Below, in pieces: positions 43,990 through 56,220 of a DNA stretch of 64,000 bases. This stretch comes from Neonectria sp. B-13. Its lineage: Eukaryota; Ascomycota; Sordariomycetes; Hypocreales; Nectriaceae. How positions within the stretch are numbered: position 1 is the first letter of the stretch; each line of letters opens with the position of its first letter. Location: contig NOKP01000010.1 in the NCBI GenBank assembly GCA_002682825.1, positions 1,178,001-1,242,000 on the forward strand, given 5' to 3'. Position numbers and translations under genes: made by a program. The notes below the pieces were generated by a model. That model was not told where the DNA came from, made no database searches, and saw only the letters and a program-made list of their open reading frames with translations.

Positions 43990-46796
43990 ATGCGTTTCGA
44001 TAGGAGGAGGACTGCTATTGCTCTACACATTCTTTTGACTGCTCAGTTCACCCAGGCTGGCCCTCTAAGATGGACTCGCAGACTGTATGTCGACCTTCGT
44101 ACCTCATACCTCGCTCGACTTTCAAAAAGCCGAAAACTGACAACCATGCAAATAGTTACCCGAAAGACGTTACTACTACCCCAGTGGGCAACGAATATAC
44201 GGTTTCTCTAGTCCCTACCGCGGCTGAAGATAGGTATGAGCGTCGCCCTGGAGAACGAGATGACTCGGTACTGACAGGACTCCCCAGTTCCGATGGCGGC
44301 TCTAGCGGTTCCAAGACGACGCCCCGGCCTATCTTCGAGACGTTGACTTCCAGCATCGCGTTCCCGGAATCAGTCATGTCTCAATCAACCTCGACCGGAA
44401 TCCCTGTCGAGCTCGTCCCTATCGACGGTACGACATCCGAAACCGAGTCGCAGCCCACCGAAGCCACCACCTCCGAGGCTGACTCGATTGTGTCGACGAA
44501 CCTGGCTGTGACCCCTACGCTCACAACCTCTATTGTTCCCGAGCAGCCAAGTGATACCACTAGCGCGGCGGAGGAGACCACGACCGCATCGGAGGAGACG
44601 TCTACCGCACTGGAGGAGACATCTACCACAGCGCAGGAGACTTCTACCGCAGCGCAAGAGACTTCTACCGCAGTGAAGGAGACATCTACCGCAGTGGAGG
44701 AGACATCTACCACAGTAGAGGAGACTTCTACCGTAGTGCAGGAAACTTCTACCGCAGCGCAGGAGACTTCTACCGCAACACAGGATACTACAACTGCCGC
44801 TGAGGAGACTTCCGAGCCCATCTTCACTACCTCCATCGTTCCCAAGCAACCGGACAACGGAACTACCTCCTCGGAGCCTGTTGCCACAACGACCCCGACA
44901 GTGGATACATCTGAGGTTACGAGCATCCCACAGGCAACTTCGATTCTCACATCCTCGATTATCCCCAAGGAACCAACCACCGAGATTTCGAGCACGCAGA
45001 TCGAGACGCCTGGACTGTCGACATCTGTGGCTACTTCATCTGCTCCGGTAGACACTACTGCCATCTCGTCGTCCGTCGCCACGGCCCCTTACGAAACCGT
45101 CTCGACCCCTCGGAAGATGCCAGGGACCGCCCCGGGCTCGTCTATCATCAACACTCCTCTCACTACCCTCACGGCGCTCTCAACTTCCGAGACCCAAGCC
45201 ACTGCCTCCGGGTCGACTATTTACCAGGAGACTCCAGGCGAGGCCACCTCAGCTGCGCTCCCGGGTAGCTCGACGGTTCCAGATGAGGGCCTACAGTACT
45301 CGACTAGCGCAATTATGCAGTCGAGCGTCGACCTCGGCGGCCTCAAGCCGACTTCGACTGCGATTGAGCAGACAACTTCAACTGCGATTGAGCAGACAAC
45401 TTCGACTGCGAATAAGCAGACAACTTCGGTCGTTGTCTCCTCTCAACCTGCTGCGACCTATTCTCTTTCGACGACCTCCGTTATCAATGCCCCTAGCTCC
45501 TCCGTGGTCTCCTCCCCTCAACAATCGAGTGTCGTAGAGAATCTCCCCGAGACCTCGGCCGTGGAGACCTCAATCCCTGGGACATCCCAGTCTGTTCCTG
45601 AGACGACGCTGACTGTTACTGTGGCGGATCCTGGCTCGACGCATCCTGCTGGCTCGACCGTAGTTGAGGCCTCATCTTCCGAGCCTGCCTCGTCCGAGGT
45701 CGCTGCCCCTCCTTCTACCACCTCATCTCCTGCCACAACTGTCTCCAAAGTCGTTACCACGGGCGCTCCCGACACGGCAGTTCCGACGGCGGCCCCCATG
45801 CCCACAGAGACAGCCACCGTGGATGCCGACCAATATGCCGCCAACCTCGCCCAGGCCAAGAGACTGAACAAGGTGTACTCTGGCCTCACGACAGAGTCCG
45901 CCTGTTCCGCCAACCAGGCGGCGTGTATCGACGACCAGCTCGCTCAGTGCAATGACGCGGGAGCCTACGTTCTCTCAACCTGTGGTGAGAACAGGAAATG
46001 CTATGCGCTCCCCATGACCACCAACAGGGGTGTCCGGCTCGGCTGCGAGGATGTGGACAAGGCGGAGGAGATTCTGGGCGAGACGGGTGACAACGACGGC
46101 CAGGACACGACTTCTGCGGCCGAGGAGCCTGCTACTACGTCTGCGGCTGAAGAGCCAGTTGCCACCACTTCGGCGGCCGAGGAGCAGCCCAACATCCCTG
46201 TCGTGACCGTCACGGAAATCGTCACTGTTGACGATGGTGCGGCCAGCCAGCCTACTTCCGAGCCCGCCAACGAGGTGACTACCGAATCTGTCCAGCAGCC
46301 TGCTGAGCCGACTACGACCTCAGAGCCGTCGAGCGAGCAGCCCGCCAACGACCAGCCTACCGAGACCACCTCTGAGGCTTCTGCCCCTGAGTCCTCCGCC
46401 CCCGTCAGCCAAGAGACCACCAGCGTCGCCCCGGTTCCCACAACCTCCTCCGTCCCCGTGGCAGAGGAGCCTTCCTCGGCTCTTCCCTCAGGCAACACCA
46501 TCACAAAGTCCATCAAGCAGCCCGGCGACTCTATAACTTCGGAGGAGGCGTCGGAGCCCACCACTACGGCCAAGCCCTCAACCGTTGTCCTCGTCCCCAT
46601 CGACAACACCACAACTAGCGCCCCCGGCGCCGCGGCGACAGAGGCCGCGGCCGAAGATCAAGCGCGTACCACGACGCAGGTCGTCGATGGTACGCCCACG
46701 GTGTCGGTGTTCATGACCGTCACTGTGACGGAGAAGGATCACGAGACGGTGACGGTGACAGAGAAGGAACGGATCACCGTTGTGATTAGCGCATGA
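43990..46796 (+). CDS. Secreted Ser/Thr-rich mucin-like protein with six-cysteine CBM19-like module
   Basis: Two exons, 43990-44084 and 44156-46796, giving 911 residues. The signal peptide comes from exon 1 (RRRTAIALHILLTAQFTQA, cleavage after QA). The body is mostly Thr, Ser, Glu, Ala and Val, open to O-glycosylation: an 11-unit heptad array of ETSTAxx type (44571-44801), a three-unit TSTAIEQT array (45351-45422) and later SAAEE repeats. At about residues 590-675 lies the only folded part, with six cysteines: ESACSANQAACIDDQLAQC, then STCGENRKCYALPMT and LGC. Spacing and the CYALP motif resemble CBM19-type chitin-binding modules. The C-terminus (VTVTEKERITVVISA) is not a GPI signal. Likely role is a cell-wall or extracellular matrix protein that binds chitin, by inference. 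Antisense frames over the repeats are shadows. Confidence 0.8.
44571..44801 (+). repeat. 21-bp coding minisatellite (11 units)
   Basis: Eleven units of GAG-ACN-TCT-ACC-GCA-type 21-mers, coding for ETSTAxx with changes mainly in the last three residues. Period is a multiple of three, so unit gain or loss keeps the frame. Confidence 0.9.
45351..45422 (+). repeat. 24-bp coding repeat (3 units)
   Basis: Three near-identical 24-bp units coding TSTAIEQT, TSTAIEQT and TSTANKQT inside the mucin-like protein. Confidence 0.85.
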
Positions 46797-47568
46797 GCTT
46801 CTGCCCATCGATTCAGGGGAAGGTTGTGGTAATACCAAGGGATGCAGTTTGCCGTGTTGTTCAAGGCGTTTATATCACGACCCAAAAATTGGATCTGAAC
46901 GTGTATAATGAGGAGGAAGATATCAATCAAGAAAAGAAAAAGAAAAAAAAGAGCCCACCAAATTTGAAGCACTCAACAGTGTGCACGTTAAAGCAGGATA
47001 ATATTTGATTTGGCTAGTTAGGCATGGGAGGAGAAGCGAGATTTCTAGAACGTACTGATCACATCGCCAAAAAATATATAATAGACCTCACAGTTTTCGT
47101 TACAAAATGTACTTGGTGTACTCGGTCGTGATGCATGCCAAAAAAGGTACCCCTCTTCAGAGGTTCATGTGTTTATTTCCATTCCCGTTGCTATTGCAAT
47201 TGCCACGTGCCAATGCCAGTCTATGTTTGCTCGCCCTCCGGGGCGTCTTCATGCTGCCCGTGCCCCACGTTCATAACCATGTTCACATACACTCCTTAAT
47301 ACACTCTCCGGACCCTCTCTGTACTCCTACAACAGGCCGTCTTTCCAGAAGCGGCTCTCTATCGGCTCGACGGAAATATACTCTGCCGGTTGCGCCACGG
47401 CGGCAGATAGATATAAACAAGAATACAAGAATCGGAGAAGAACCATGACCATAATGATGATTTGCAACCAGGTATAGCAAACCCTCCCCATGAAAACCCC
47501 ATAGTCCCATCAAGCTGCTTGCCCATAAAACGCCAAAACAAGAAACCCCTGCTACCCAATGCATGTGT
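46797..47568. other. Convergent intergenic region
   Basis: 772 bp between the 3' ends of the secreted protein gene and the phosphatase gene. An A-rich run lies around 46935-46950. No gene seen. Confidence 0.5.
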
Positions 47569-49035
47569 TCATCTCGCAATGCCTACTTCGCTGGCGGCAG
47601 GCCCGGGCCCAGACTCAAAGAACGGGTCGCCTACCTCAAGCCTCTTAGCCGCGGGCTCGCTGCCCTCCTCATCGATGCCATACTTATCCTGCCATAGCTT
47701 GCGCATGACCTGGTAGATGAAGTGATACTGAGGTTTGCCCTGAACCATGCCGACGCGTTGTTCTCGGAGGATGTCAACGGTTTCGTAGACAAGGTCAGGC
47801 CCCTCGATTGGCTCGTCATAAGCCTCGAAAGCACCGGACTCAAGCTCGCGTATAAGATGCTCAAGTGTGATAAAAGTACCGGTACGGCCAACGCCGGCGC
47901 TGCAGTGGATGATACGAGGGTTAGAAGGCGCGCTGTAATTAAGAGAGAGCCGCATGAGCTCAAAAAAACCATCGAGGTCCTCGAGCTCGGGAACGCCGAA
48001 GTCGGGCCACTTCCGGTAGAGAAAGTGCCAGATGACGCGGGCTTCTTCCTCGCCTTCCACATGCAGCAATAACTTGCGCTTCTCGATAGATCCATCAAAG
48101 AGCTCTTCGAAAGAGTCGAGCGTGAGCTGCGCCTTCCAGTCGTCGCCCCATGCATTGTGCTCGTTGAGGTTCCAGGTCGGATGGTCTTCGCTGTCTGGGA
48201 AGTACTGGTGGCACTTGATGGCACCACCCTCACACATGGTAGTGAGCTGGACAATGACCGCAGGCGTGGAAAGTTGTTCGGCGATCATGCGCCAGACGTA
48301 GCTGAGGGACGGCGCTGTAGGCCCCTGCATAGCGATGTACCGGAGTGGTTGTCCGTTCCCAGAAGGCGAGTCGATGGTGATGTTGGAGGCGTTGACGTAA
48401 TCGAGCTCGTTGGGGGGGACGTGGAGCCGGACACGGTTGTGATTCCAGGGCTTGATGTTGATGTAACGGTCCATGACGCCCTTCTCCTCAACGTCGACCT
48501 GCTTGAATGTCCCCCACCTGAAATCCTCGTCCGCCTCGTTTTTGGTGCCCTCGAGGACTCGGTCGCGCTCAGCCCAGGTCAGTTCCTGAAACTTGAAGTC
48601 GATGTCTGGATTGAAAGTCAGCTATATCCACATGGGCGCATGGTGAGATGAATTACCTTGCATGGTCAAGGCCAAGAAGGCAGGAACCTGGGGCGTGTTG
48701 CCCTTGCCGTTCTTGATCGCATTGTCGTCCGCCGTGACGGGCCGGCTCTTGATGCCATCGTGGCCGACGACGACGGGAGGAGGACTGGAAGGCAGTTCTC
48801 CGGTAGGACTCTCGCGAGCCCGCTTGGCCGAAGCGCGCAGTCGGAAATTCCGGAAAGCGGACTTCTTAGACGGCTTGGTCGCGGGTTTCTGGGGTTGAAC
48901 TTGCTTCTGTTGAATGTTCGAGGCTTGAAGCTCGGCGCTGGCGATGCTATCAACAGTGTCGCTGCTGGAGCGTTCGATGGCCGTCTCAATGGTGGGATTC
49001 TTGGGTTTGCGACGGAACTTTGGGATCCTGTCCAT
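47569..49035 (-). CDS. Protein tyrosine phosphatase
   Basis: Two exons, 49035-48657 and 48605-47569, giving 471 residues. It removes phosphate from tyrosine through a cysteine intermediate. The P-loop reads IHCSAGVGRTGTF with the catalytic Cys and Arg. The general-acid WPD loop is KWPDFGVPELED and the Q loop is VGMVQGKPQYHFIYQV. The substrate-side segment is YINIKPWNHNRVRL. The N-terminal 125 residues are basic, low-complexity and Ser/Pro-rich (RIPKFRRKPKNP, then KPSKKSAFRNFRLRASAKRA), likely for localisation or regulation. I chose the ATG at 49035 because it has a perfect context (CGCCACCATGG); the open frame continues upstream but is low-complexity leader. It belongs to the classical single-domain fungal PTPs; which MAPK or cyclin kinase it acts on cannot be read from sequence. 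Confidence 0.93.
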
Positions 49036-51337
49036 GGTGGCGATATGCGACGGAGACGATGGGGAGGATGAAGAGGACAGGGCCGGCGCCGAGGAGAGAA
49101 AGGAGCGCAGACCTCGAGGGCGCGGCAAATCCGGAGGGCGAGGCCGAGGGCGAGAAGGCGAGGGCGAAAGCGAGGTCGATATCGAGATGGAAGGAGAGCC
49201 AGACGGAAGAAGATTGTAGCAAGAGCCCTTGGGCCGGTGGAGGTTGAGCAGGGGCCGGGACCGGCTTAAGAGCCAGGGGGCGAAGCAGGCGTAGTAATTG
49301 TAATTTTGGATGTCGGGGCTTTTTTCGATGGCGCAGTTGTCGTTGGCGAGATGAAGGAGAAAAGCAAGGTGATGGGGTCGGAGATGAGGAAGACGGAGAA
49401 GGGGAAGCGGAAAGGGAGAGGGAGAGGGAGAGGGAGTAGAAGTAGTAAGAGGAGAAGGAGGGAGAAGGTGACGGATTGCAAAAGGAGGGTCGTGATGGGG
49501 GAGATTTACAGCCGGCGCGAAGTGGCGCATTCACGAAGAGGGGGGAAGGGCAGGAGTCGAGGACTGTGACGGTGATGGCAGCCAAGGACGTGAATGTGAT
49601 GGCGGCGGCGATGGTGACGATAGTCGTATGGTTGATCCGTCGGGAATCGTGATGGCGAGTTGGGGACCGAGATGGTGACGGCTGGTCGTGGTGGTCGCCG
49701 TGACCGTGGCCGTGACCATAAACCGTCAACCAGGTCCCGGATTTGGGACTTGGGTGTGGGGAAGGAGCGAACCCGGGATGGAGTCTAGGAAGGAACCTAT
49801 GGTCTGGGTAGGCAGGCCTGGCAGGGAGGGGGCCTTGGCTTGGTTGCACTTGCTTGGGTCCTGCGCCGTAACTGCCTGATCACTGATGGATGATGAGATG
49901 CCCCAACGGCACGTGCTGCCCGATCCCGTGGTCTTGGTTCTGGGCAGGTACGACTGGTCTGCATGTACAATTCATCCATCATGCAGCCCAGCCAGGCAGG
50001 AACAGAGGCTAATAATTAGGTACATGGTGCGTACCTAGCCGGCGTTGGGTTGTCATGTCCTTGGGGCAGGAACGGAGGAATGCCCGATCGACATTCCGTA
50101 CCTTGCCTGTCACCTTGTTTCCGTCCGCCTGTCCGTCCCCGTACTAAGACCTAGTATGCATGTGCTTTTATTAGCCTGGTTGAATAGGGCAGGAATGGAG
50201 ATGACGGACAGGGCAGGGACAATTTTAGGCGGGAAGGGATTTATTTAGTTCTATTTTAGTCTCGGGACTTCAGCCAGGTTTACCTCCGACACGGTACGTA
50301 GACTTCCTTCCTACGTAAGTACGTTCTTCGGGCGTATTCGCGCATACGACCTACTAGTAGACTAAACCATCCAGACCAAGTTTGCCAAATGCCAGAAGCA
50401 GAACCGGTTCGTGCCCCGTTCTATCTTCCATGTCCCACTAGTGACGACCTAAATACGAACACCCACTCACTCACTCACCTTCTATGGCCAAGGCCGTATG
50501 AGATTAATCGCCGTGTATCAAAGCTGTTTCCTTACTTTCCGCTGTCCGTCACGTCCCGTCGGGGCCGAGTTTCGCCATTGCCACTGCCACTGCCACTCCC
50601 TCCGTCGCATGACTTACTCTGCCACACACCCCCTGGCTTGCGCGGCCTCGAGTCACCATCTTCGTGTTGGCGCCGCCTATTTCCATCGAGACGTGAATCC
50701 CTCGCGACCGAGACACCGGTTGGCTGACTACCTTCCAAAGCCCCAATCACAACCACGCGGCCCGTCGTACAGCAAACGGGTGACAAAAATAGGTACAATC
50801 GCAGAGGTACTGCACGAATACGTAGATTACTTGCAGACAGATAAAGTCTGTCTGAAACGATCAGTCGCCTTAGGCTTGTCGATCTGTGACGCCTCGTCCA
50901 GGTCCCCTGCCGCCCGCGTTGGTGTGCCGTCGGTGCGAACCACGTGGCCTAGTTGTCACACTGCAAATCCTAGATGCTGATTGTGATATAACCTGCAAGT
51001 CTCAGCCGTAGTATGCTTGGCAAGCAGACGCTCGGGGAATTTTCTTTTCTTTTTTATCCAAGGCTCGTAGACTTGAGACATGTCAGCTATTATAAGATAC
51101 AACAGTTATAGTCAATGTCGAGGGCATCCTTGGCCCAGGTTTGTTACAATAGAGTTGGATCGTTTCGCAATCCCCATCAACGCCTCCCAAATCGGGGGAT
51201 ATCAGCCATCATCCCTGTACATTTTGTCCCCGCTTCGTATTGTAGATAGACGCACAATATCTTACAGCTCAGGAAGGTGGATCCCTTTCCGAGACAGCAT
51301 GCAGCCGCAGCCTGGTGATCTCGTATCACCCGCTCGC
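49036..51337. other. Intergenic upstream of the phosphatase gene
   Basis: 2.3 kb. A GGGAGA polypurine block at 49405-49460 is CT-rich on the sense strand of the phosphatase. TACGTA-type motifs recur around 50020-50040 and 50290-50325. The open frame running upstream of the phosphatase ATG (to 49849) is low-complexity. No gene. Confidence 0.55.
49405..49460. repeat. GGGAGA polypurine repeat
   Basis: Three to four GAGGGA units followed by more AG-rich sequence, about 370-425 bp upstream of the phosphatase ATG. Confidence 0.75.
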
Positions 51338-53143
51338 TCATACAGCAGAGTAGACGGCCGTCACATACTTGCCGCACTCAATCTTCTGCTCCAGCGTCAC
51401 TTTGCGGCCCTTGCCACCATCTAGCCGGATCGTCGTTCGCGGCGTTATACACAGCCGGTGGAACCCCGTCTGCTCGTCCTTGATCGCATTGGGGTCCGCG
51501 TCCAACGCCCCAATGTACGTGGGAGTGTTCAAGTTGGCCCGTTTGCCCGTGCCCAGTTGGTAGTGTTCGTTCCCGCCCCAGAAGAGAGCGTCAGCACCCC
51601 AGTTGATTGCGTTCTCACTTCCCTTGCCTGAGACCGATGTCTCGGTGAGGTTGTCCATCACGGCAGAGCAGTGTGTGGCGCCCACAGACAGAGACTTGAG
51701 CCTAATCGGGCTCATCTTGTTTGTCTTCTCGTTGAACTCGAAGAGCGACGAGAGGGCCTTCACCTTGGTCGGCTTGGGGGACACATGCGACCATCGTCCT
51801 GTTCCCAAAGTCCCGTAAACACCTTGGCCGAGAGTCCACAGATCGGACGTAATCTGAGGAAGCCTCTTCGCTGCTGAAAGCGACTTGGCGTCCTCGTAGC
51901 TCGTGGGCGCCTTGGCATCCACAGTAAAGAAGGTGTTGAATCCGCCAGCCGCAATTGACGTCACTGTAGGAATCAAACCACCCCTCTTGTAGAGTTTGTG
52001 GATGGACATCAACGATGGGGATTCCGCAGCGTGGAGGCCAAACTCAGTATCGAAGCCCAGCTGCCCGAAGGAATTATCACCAAAGGTAAATATCTTTCCG
52101 GTCTTGTCTAGGACCACGGAGTGATAATCGCCAGCGGCAATCTGGCTGACGTCGAATCCCCTCAGGGCAACAACCTCATGGGGCTGATCATACGGACCCT
52201 TAGGTCGATTGTGCCAACTCAGTCCAGGGATGCCCATCTGACCCTTGGATGGGAATTCCAACGCGCTAGCAGCTGCGGAGAAGACACGTCCTTTAGAGGT
52301 GAGCATTAGGCAGTGTTCCTGACCAGTGCTGATGTCGGCGATCGTCTCGCCTCGGCTGAGGTTAGAGGGGGTGAGGCTGCGGAAGCTGAGACTTTCCTTT
52401 CCGCCGGATCCCCAGATGGACCAGGAACTCTTCGGCTGCTCTACTTTCAGGCCGCCCTCGAGGTCGTCGCGGGATGAGGGAATAGAGTAGACGTCGCCCT
52501 TGCGAGACAAAGCAATGATTCGATCTGAAGACACGTTGATCTTGATGATGTCCTTACCAGTCACGGTAGGGACGGGCGTTGGGTCGTCCTTGGAGAAGCC
52601 CAGACCCCATTGCACCAAATCACCCTTCTCGGTGACTGCCGCACCGAATCCCTGAGTCAGCTTCAGGTCTCGAAGAATCTGCCCGTCGAAGTAGGCAATG
52701 CGGCGAGGCAGCTTGACGTATTTTTCATTGGAATTGGGGTCGATGACCTTGCAAATGTTGGAGCCCCAGGCGTAGATGCCGGGATGCTCCCAGCTATTCT
52801 TGACCTGAAGATGCTGCGAACTGACGATATCGCGAGTCTCTTCATTTGAGGTGGTAGGCTCCCGGGGCTTCTCAAACTGAATCTCTGCCGTGACAACGGC
52901 CTGCTTCTTCTTGGCAGGCTCGGCCTCAGACGCTGGGGCAAACCGTTCCTTGATCATGGGATACAAGTACGCTCCCGCCGATGCTCCGCAAATGACGGTC
53001 ACCACGCCGATGAACTTGCCGCCGCTGCTTTGGCGGGGAGCGCTGCTGGAATACCGGGCCCATTGACGCTGAGTGCCGACGGCGGAGCGGCGAGCTTGAG
53101 ACCGGACGACAGCTCGCCGGAGTGCGACTTGGGAGGCGTTCAT
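51338..53143 (-). CDS. FMP25: Fmp25-like mitochondrial RCC1-repeat protein
   Basis: A single exon of 601 residues. The N-terminus is an Arg/Ser/Ala presequence (ALRRAVVRSQARRSAVGTQR) followed by one membrane helix (FIGVVTVICGASAGAYLYPM), so it should be anchored in the inner mitochondrial membrane. The rest is a beta-propeller of RCC1 repeats: IYAWGSNICK, DLVQWGLGFSKDD, KIFTFGDNSFGQLGFDTE, DLWTLGQGVYGTLGTGRWSH and ALFWGGNEHYQLGTGKRANL. This is the layout of yeast Fmp25, needed for assembly of respiratory complex III (Rip1 insertion step). It shares a 547-bp divergent promoter with COG3. Confidence is high for the family and good for the ortholog. Confidence 0.9.
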   Translation of the reverse strand: MNASQVALRRAVVRSQARRSAVGTQRQWARYSSSAPRQSSGGKFIGVVTVICGASAGAYLYPMIKERFAPASEAEPAKKKQAVVTAEIQFEKPREPTTSNEETRDIVSSQHLQVKNSWEHPGIYAWGSNICKVIDPNSNEKYVKLPRRIAYFDGQILRDLKLTQGFGAAVTEKGDLVQWGLGFSKDDPTPVPTVTGKDIIKINVSSDRIIALSRKGDVYSIPSSRDDLEGGLKVEQPKSSWSIWGSGGKESLSFRSLTPSNLSRGETIADISTGQEHCLMLTSKGRVFSAAASALEFPSKGQMGIPGLSWHNRPKGPYDQPHEVVALRGFDVSQIAAGDYHSVVLDKTGKIFTFGDNSFGQLGFDTEFGLHAAESPSLMSIHKLYKRGGLIPTVTSIAAGGFNTFFTVDAKAPTSYEDAKSLSAAKRLPQITSDLWTLGQGVYGTLGTGRWSHVSPKPTKVKALSSLFEFNEKTNKMSPIRLKSLSVGATHCSAVMDNLTETSVSGKGSENAINWGADALFWGGNEHYQLGTGKRANLNTPTYIGALDADPNAIKDEQTGFHRLCITPRTTIRLDGGKGRKVTLEQKIECGKYVTAVYSAV

Positions 53144-53690
53144 GACTCTAGGTCAATCCGGAAGGCAAAGATCAAACCAGTAGAGCTTGTGTCGTCTTCA
53201 ATGAGTTGATATGTATCGAGAGCCCCCTGCTCCTAAAATTGAAGATGTCGAATGGATGGTGAGGTCATACGGACCGGGTGCAGACAAGTCCAGATCAAAG
53301 CTCGTAGCTAGGTCAGCAAAATTCTTTGGACTGTGGCAGGCCCGTCGAATCGAATCTCGCACGGCCACATTTTGCCACAACGGGCAGCTGTGATGAGCTG
53401 CACCGGACGGCAAGACGGGAGCTGCGCCACATGTCAATTTTAGTGGTGGGCAAGTGGGGTAAGCAAATGCACCAGCGGGCAGGGTGGAATGGCGCACGGA
53501 CATCCGTCCCCACCCTGGCAACTGGTCCCCTTGTGCCTTGTTCCCTTGCCCTTGTCCCGCCATCGGCGGTTCGGAGCACTCGTCTCCGGCCAACCTCCAA
53601 CGCTTGTTGCGTGGCTTCTAGAAGACGCAGCGAATCCAGAGCTGCCCCTTGAGCTTCAAGCTTCGAGCTCCGAGCTCCCCCACCAACACC
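53144..53690. other. Bidirectional promoter, FMP25 and COG3
   Basis: 547 bp between two start codons on opposite strands. No repeats or recognised regulatory sites. Confidence 0.6.
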
Positions 53691-56220
53691 ATGTACGAAG
53701 ACTCATGGTACAGTTTCGTGCCCGAAATCACAGGCAGAAGGGGCAATGTCGGTAGCCAGAGCGGTCACCGCCGCAGGGAGTCGCTGCTCCAGCAGCCCAA
53801 TGTTTGTTTCACCTGGCCTTGGCCGCACACCCCACCTATGCGCCGTCGAAGCTCACCATGATTGTCGCAGGGAACGGGAGTAGCTGCCGACATTGTTGTA
53901 CCGATGCAGAATGTCTACGAGGAGATCGAGGAGACCAAAAGCCCACCTGAACCAACAGTAATCCGCCGAGCGAGCTCTTACTCCGACTTCTACCGCGTCG
54001 TCCAAGAACAGCTGTCTAAGGACGGGAGACCGCAGCGCAAGAAAACAAATAAGTGGAACAGGGGATGGGAAGCCTTGAATCTCGCCGATTCTGTCATCGA
54101 GCCCGAAGGCCTTGAAGGCCTTGAAAGCCACGAACCCAAGAGCCTCGTATCGTACGACGAGCAATTGTTAGACGCAAGCCAGCAAGAATACCTGTACGCA
54201 AGCACAAGCAACGGGGGGGCAGATCACGGCTATCAGCTGTGCTAACGTGCTCCAGTGTATATCGAGACCAGCTCACACTTACTGAGCGCCATCTTGACGG
54301 GCTAATCGACGACGCCAATACGACCCTGAAGCTCCTCACCTCTCTCTCGAACTCGTTCCAGTCCGTCGAGGCCCAGACATCGACCTTCCAGTCCCAGTGC
54401 GAAGATCTTCTTAATGAGCAGAAGCGACTCGAGGTCTTGGCTGATGAAGTTGGAACCGACTTACACTATTATGCATATTTGGACAATGCCACAAGGCGTC
54501 TCAACGCCCCCGGCGCTAGTCGGTTGGTTGACGACGACTCATTTGGGGAGATGATTGAGAACATTGATGCCTGCATTGTGTTCATGGAAAATCACGTAAG
54601 GATTCCGGCACTTCTAACTATATTTCAATGCACTCATCATTCTAGGAAACCTACCGCGATCGTGACACCTATCTTGCCCGATACAACGCTTTGCTCACAA
54701 AGGCCCTACATCTGCTCGAGCACGGATACAAGACCCGCTTGGAACGGGTCTCCCCTGACATTGCCCGACAAACTGCTGCGACCAAATCTGATTCGGCACG
54801 CCATGCTCTTGCCTACGGTCGTTTCCAGGAGATGATGCTTGAATCTTACGGCCTAATCCCTAACGTTCGCCAGGTAGTGCGCCGCGTATATGACTTCTAT
54901 GGCAAGCCAGTTGAATCTTGTACCAACTTCGAGACCTATGCGAATACTGCGAAAAACATCTTCTACACTCACTTCACGACTCGGGATCGGGATTTCAAGT
55001 TGATGACGCAGGCCGACATTGAGGACTTCCAAAAGGAGGTCAAGAGTCTCTCTGCTGAAACAGCATCACGCAACTTTATCAAACAATGCTTCGAGCGCAT
55101 GTACAACGAAGAAAGGGTGTTTCTCAGCCTGTTTGATGTAGAGCCCATGTTTAATACGTCGCTGGACTCGGTTTTCCAATCCATCAAAACCATCAACACC
55201 ACCATCGCTCACCCCGGTAATCTGACACCGATGGTGTCAAATCTCCAGCCCGTTTTGTACGCAGCATCATTGCAAACAACTTGCAATGTAGTGGGATGGC
55301 TAGCCAATGAGTATTTTGGTGCGGAATTCGACGAAGTCGAGTCACCGTATTTTGCCAAATGCAAACAGTACACCTCGCAGCTGCTCGTTCACCAGCTCTG
55401 GCCGTTGACGGATACTGCGTTTGAGGCGGAGATTGCGAAAGTGATAACAAAGGCATCGCCTCAAGATAGCTCGCTGAAGATTGGTCCTGTGGTCGGAGGA
55501 GTGGCGTCCTCAAACGCTTATCCAGTGGTGAAGCAGGCCATCAAGTTGTTAGCCATGTATGAGCATTGCATGCCCAAGGAGAGGGCGGTAAGTTATCTTC
55601 ACACGACCTACAGGGTCCTGCTAATCCCTTGTCAGGCAAAGAATAATGGCGTCGTTTTCAAAACGATAAGAGAGACGATTCAGGTGCTTCAACGGGCGGA
55701 AGCGAGGATCAAGTATCTTAAGGCGGGCACGGATGCAGATCTCTTCATGATCAAGAACTTGCTCATCATCAAGAACGAATTGGTGTCGCTGGAAATTGGT
55801 GATATTAGAAACCAAGCTGCGTCGATGCAACACTTTAGCCACATCTGGGACACGCTCAGCCCGCAAAACTGGGTTGGGTTCTTCTCCAACATCATGGGCG
55901 GGTCACTGTGGTCACGAGGGACTCCTTCGGTAACGGCCAAGACGCTCACGGTAGAGGACATGAACGAGCAACTGGACGAGCTCCTGCGGCACTCGATCTA
56001 CGCGTTCACGCAGCGTTGGGGCACACTGATGAACGACTCGGCCAACAGGAAGCCCGGGGTGAAGCCAATTGCCAAGGTGGAGACGGAATTGGAAACGATG
56101 CTGCAGACGGCGTTCAGCAACCAGCCCGAAGTGATAGGGAAGCTGAAAGAGGCAATTGGGCAGCATGCTCAAGCGCAGAGCGAGGCGAACGACAGCAAGC
56201 AGGGCGTCAGGCGGTACTGA
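53691..56220 (+). CDS. COG3: Conserved oligomeric Golgi complex subunit 3 (Sec34)
   Basis: Five exons: 53691-53801, 53871-54193, 54256-54595, 54646-55587 and 55636-56220, giving 766 residues. Cog3 is a lobe A subunit of the COG tether, which captures retrograde vesicles at the Golgi. Family sequence: SYSDFYRVVQEQLSKDGRP, the Sec34 N-terminal coiled coil VYRDQLTLTERHLDGLIDDA, then SFGEMIENIDACIVFMENHE over the exon 3/4 join and YLARYNALLTKALHLLEHGY. The helical C-terminal half runs to the stop. Intron 4 (55588-55635) is 48 nt, a multiple of three and free of stops, so the frame also runs through it; I call it an intron because it has GTAAGT, a GCTAAT branch site and CAG, and because removing it gives ERAAKNNGVVFKTIRE. 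Start ATG (MYEDSWYSFVPE) is conserved-looking. Confidence 0.93.

Noticed and set aside
44381..45082. 233-codon minus-strand open frame over the secreted protein gene
   Set aside because: Antisense shadow of the 21-bp coding repeat; the sense frame has signal peptide, intron and cysteine module.
48986..49849. Upstream extension of the phosphatase frame as a separate gene
   Set aside because: Low-complexity Ser/Pro/Leu translation of CT-rich leader; the phosphatase has a perfect start context at 49035.
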